Shown here piece after piece: positions 61,818-62,071 of a stretch of DNA of 62,071 nucleotides. Position 1 is the stretch's first letter; each line of letters opens with the position of its first letter. The notes below the pieces were generated by a model. That model was not told the origin of the DNA. It worked only from the letters and a program-made list of their open reading frames with translations, and did not search any database. This DNA comes from Pseudomonadota bacterium. Lineage in GTDB: Bacteria > Desulfobacterota > Desulfovibrionia > Desulfovibrionales > Desulfovibrionaceae. The DNA lies in assembly GCA_023438245.1 (NCBI GenBank), contig JAEXRD010000057.1, forward strand, positions 1-62,071, given 5' to 3'. The translations under genes were made by a program, and so were the position numbers.

Positions 61818-61968
61818 ACGGCGAGCCTCCTTACGACGACTCCCCCCTGCCTATCCACGAGAGCCCGCCGCCTTTCAACGTGGGGCCTGCGCTCCTGCCT
61901 TTGCATGGGGGCAGCCCCACGCCCTCAATACCATGAGAAGACGGGCACCCTCCCCTGCCTTTCCAATG
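61818..61968. other. Intergenic region after lepB
   Basis: No gene is seen. An 8-bp inverted repeat CGTGGGGC/GCCCCACG and two similar copies of CCTGCCTTT...ATGGGGGC precede repeat copy 3. They may be worn copies of the same hairpin element or a terminator. Confidence 0.45.
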
Positions 61969-62071
61969 GGGGCTGCCCCCCGAAGATGGATTTTGTTCCC
62001 TGGCGAGGAAGGATGGCGCGGGGGGGGCGGGGATAGTACTGTTGCGGTACAGCCCCGGCCCCCCGCGCCGG
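61969..62071. repeat. Palindromic dispersed repeat, copy 3 (cut by the window end)
   Basis: Starting GGGGCTGCCCCCCGAAGATG, it holds the shared motif TTTTGTTCCCTGGCGAGGAA, then inner arms GGCGCGGGGGG... and ...CCCCCCGCGCC around GATAGTACT...GGTACAGCCCC. The right-hand outer arm lies beyond the window. Confidence 0.8.

Overview
The window is GC-rich (close to 68% by eye) bacterial chromosome with dense, overlapping genes on both strands. Frequent ATGA/TAATG translational coupling, a complete Flp/Tad pilus locus under a sigma-54-type promoter, Tat-exported ferredoxin subunits, many orphan signalling proteins and a molybdenum hydroxylase operon together suggest an anaerobic or facultative deltaproteobacterium of the Desulfovibrio/Fundidesulfovibrio kind. 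That assignment is an inference from gene content and style; there is no rRNA in the window.

Layout. 1-7.2 kb: the end of an unknown gene, a terminator, then a TetR-regulated RND tripartite efflux operon on the minus strand (tetR, adaptor, pump, outer-membrane channel). 7.3-11.0 kb: a plus-strand operon of a degenerate HATPase-GNAT-like protein, a HisC-like aminotransferase and an MFS transporter. 11.1-17.7 kb: a tightly overlapping minus-strand operon coding for an aryl/acyl-CoA ligase, an acyl carrier protein, a GNAT-like protein and a three-subunit molybdenum hydroxylase; I regard this as the strongest candidate for an undescribed pathway. 17.9-21.7 kb: an orphan THI5-type binding protein coupled to a SpoIIE phosphatase, a STAS anti-anti-sigma factor and an RsbW-type kinase. 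21.9-28.2 kb: a YgjP-type peptidase, upp and uraA, a hybrid histidine kinase and a poly-glycine secreted protein. 28.3-39.6 kb: the tad locus, including a TadG-like gene interrupted by an in-frame UGA followed by a SECIS-like hairpin. 39.6-41.4 kb: a regulatory region with a near-perfect -24/-12 promoter and three copies of a 17-bp dyad, next to an NtrC-type response regulator. 41.5-43.5 kb: iron-sulphur and cytochrome b-like electron-transfer proteins. 43.8-48.6 kb: citrate synthase, tRNA-Leu(CAG), and a second binding-protein/signalling pair (Leu/Ile/Val-type binding protein plus GGDEF cyclase). 48.6-58.5 kb: a PHP-UvrD fusion helicase, an HD/HD-GYP protein, a PLP aminotransferase, trpS, an M50 protease, a lone receiver protein, and a ThiS-like/TtuA-like thiolation pair. 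58.5-62 kb: a glycosyltransferase, an AT-rich PIN-domain gene of foreign look, and a signal peptidase I.

A structured palindromic repeat of about 146 bp occurs three times (11.0, 21.7 and 62.0 kb). The two copies whose neighbours are both visible lie between convergent genes. Their outer and inner arms differ in sequence from copy to copy but stay complementary, so structure appears to be conserved. Both binding-protein genes without a permease are translationally coupled to a membrane signalling enzyme, which suggests a recurring design in which a periplasmic binding protein feeds a ligand signal into SpoIIE/STAS or cyclic-di-GMP output.
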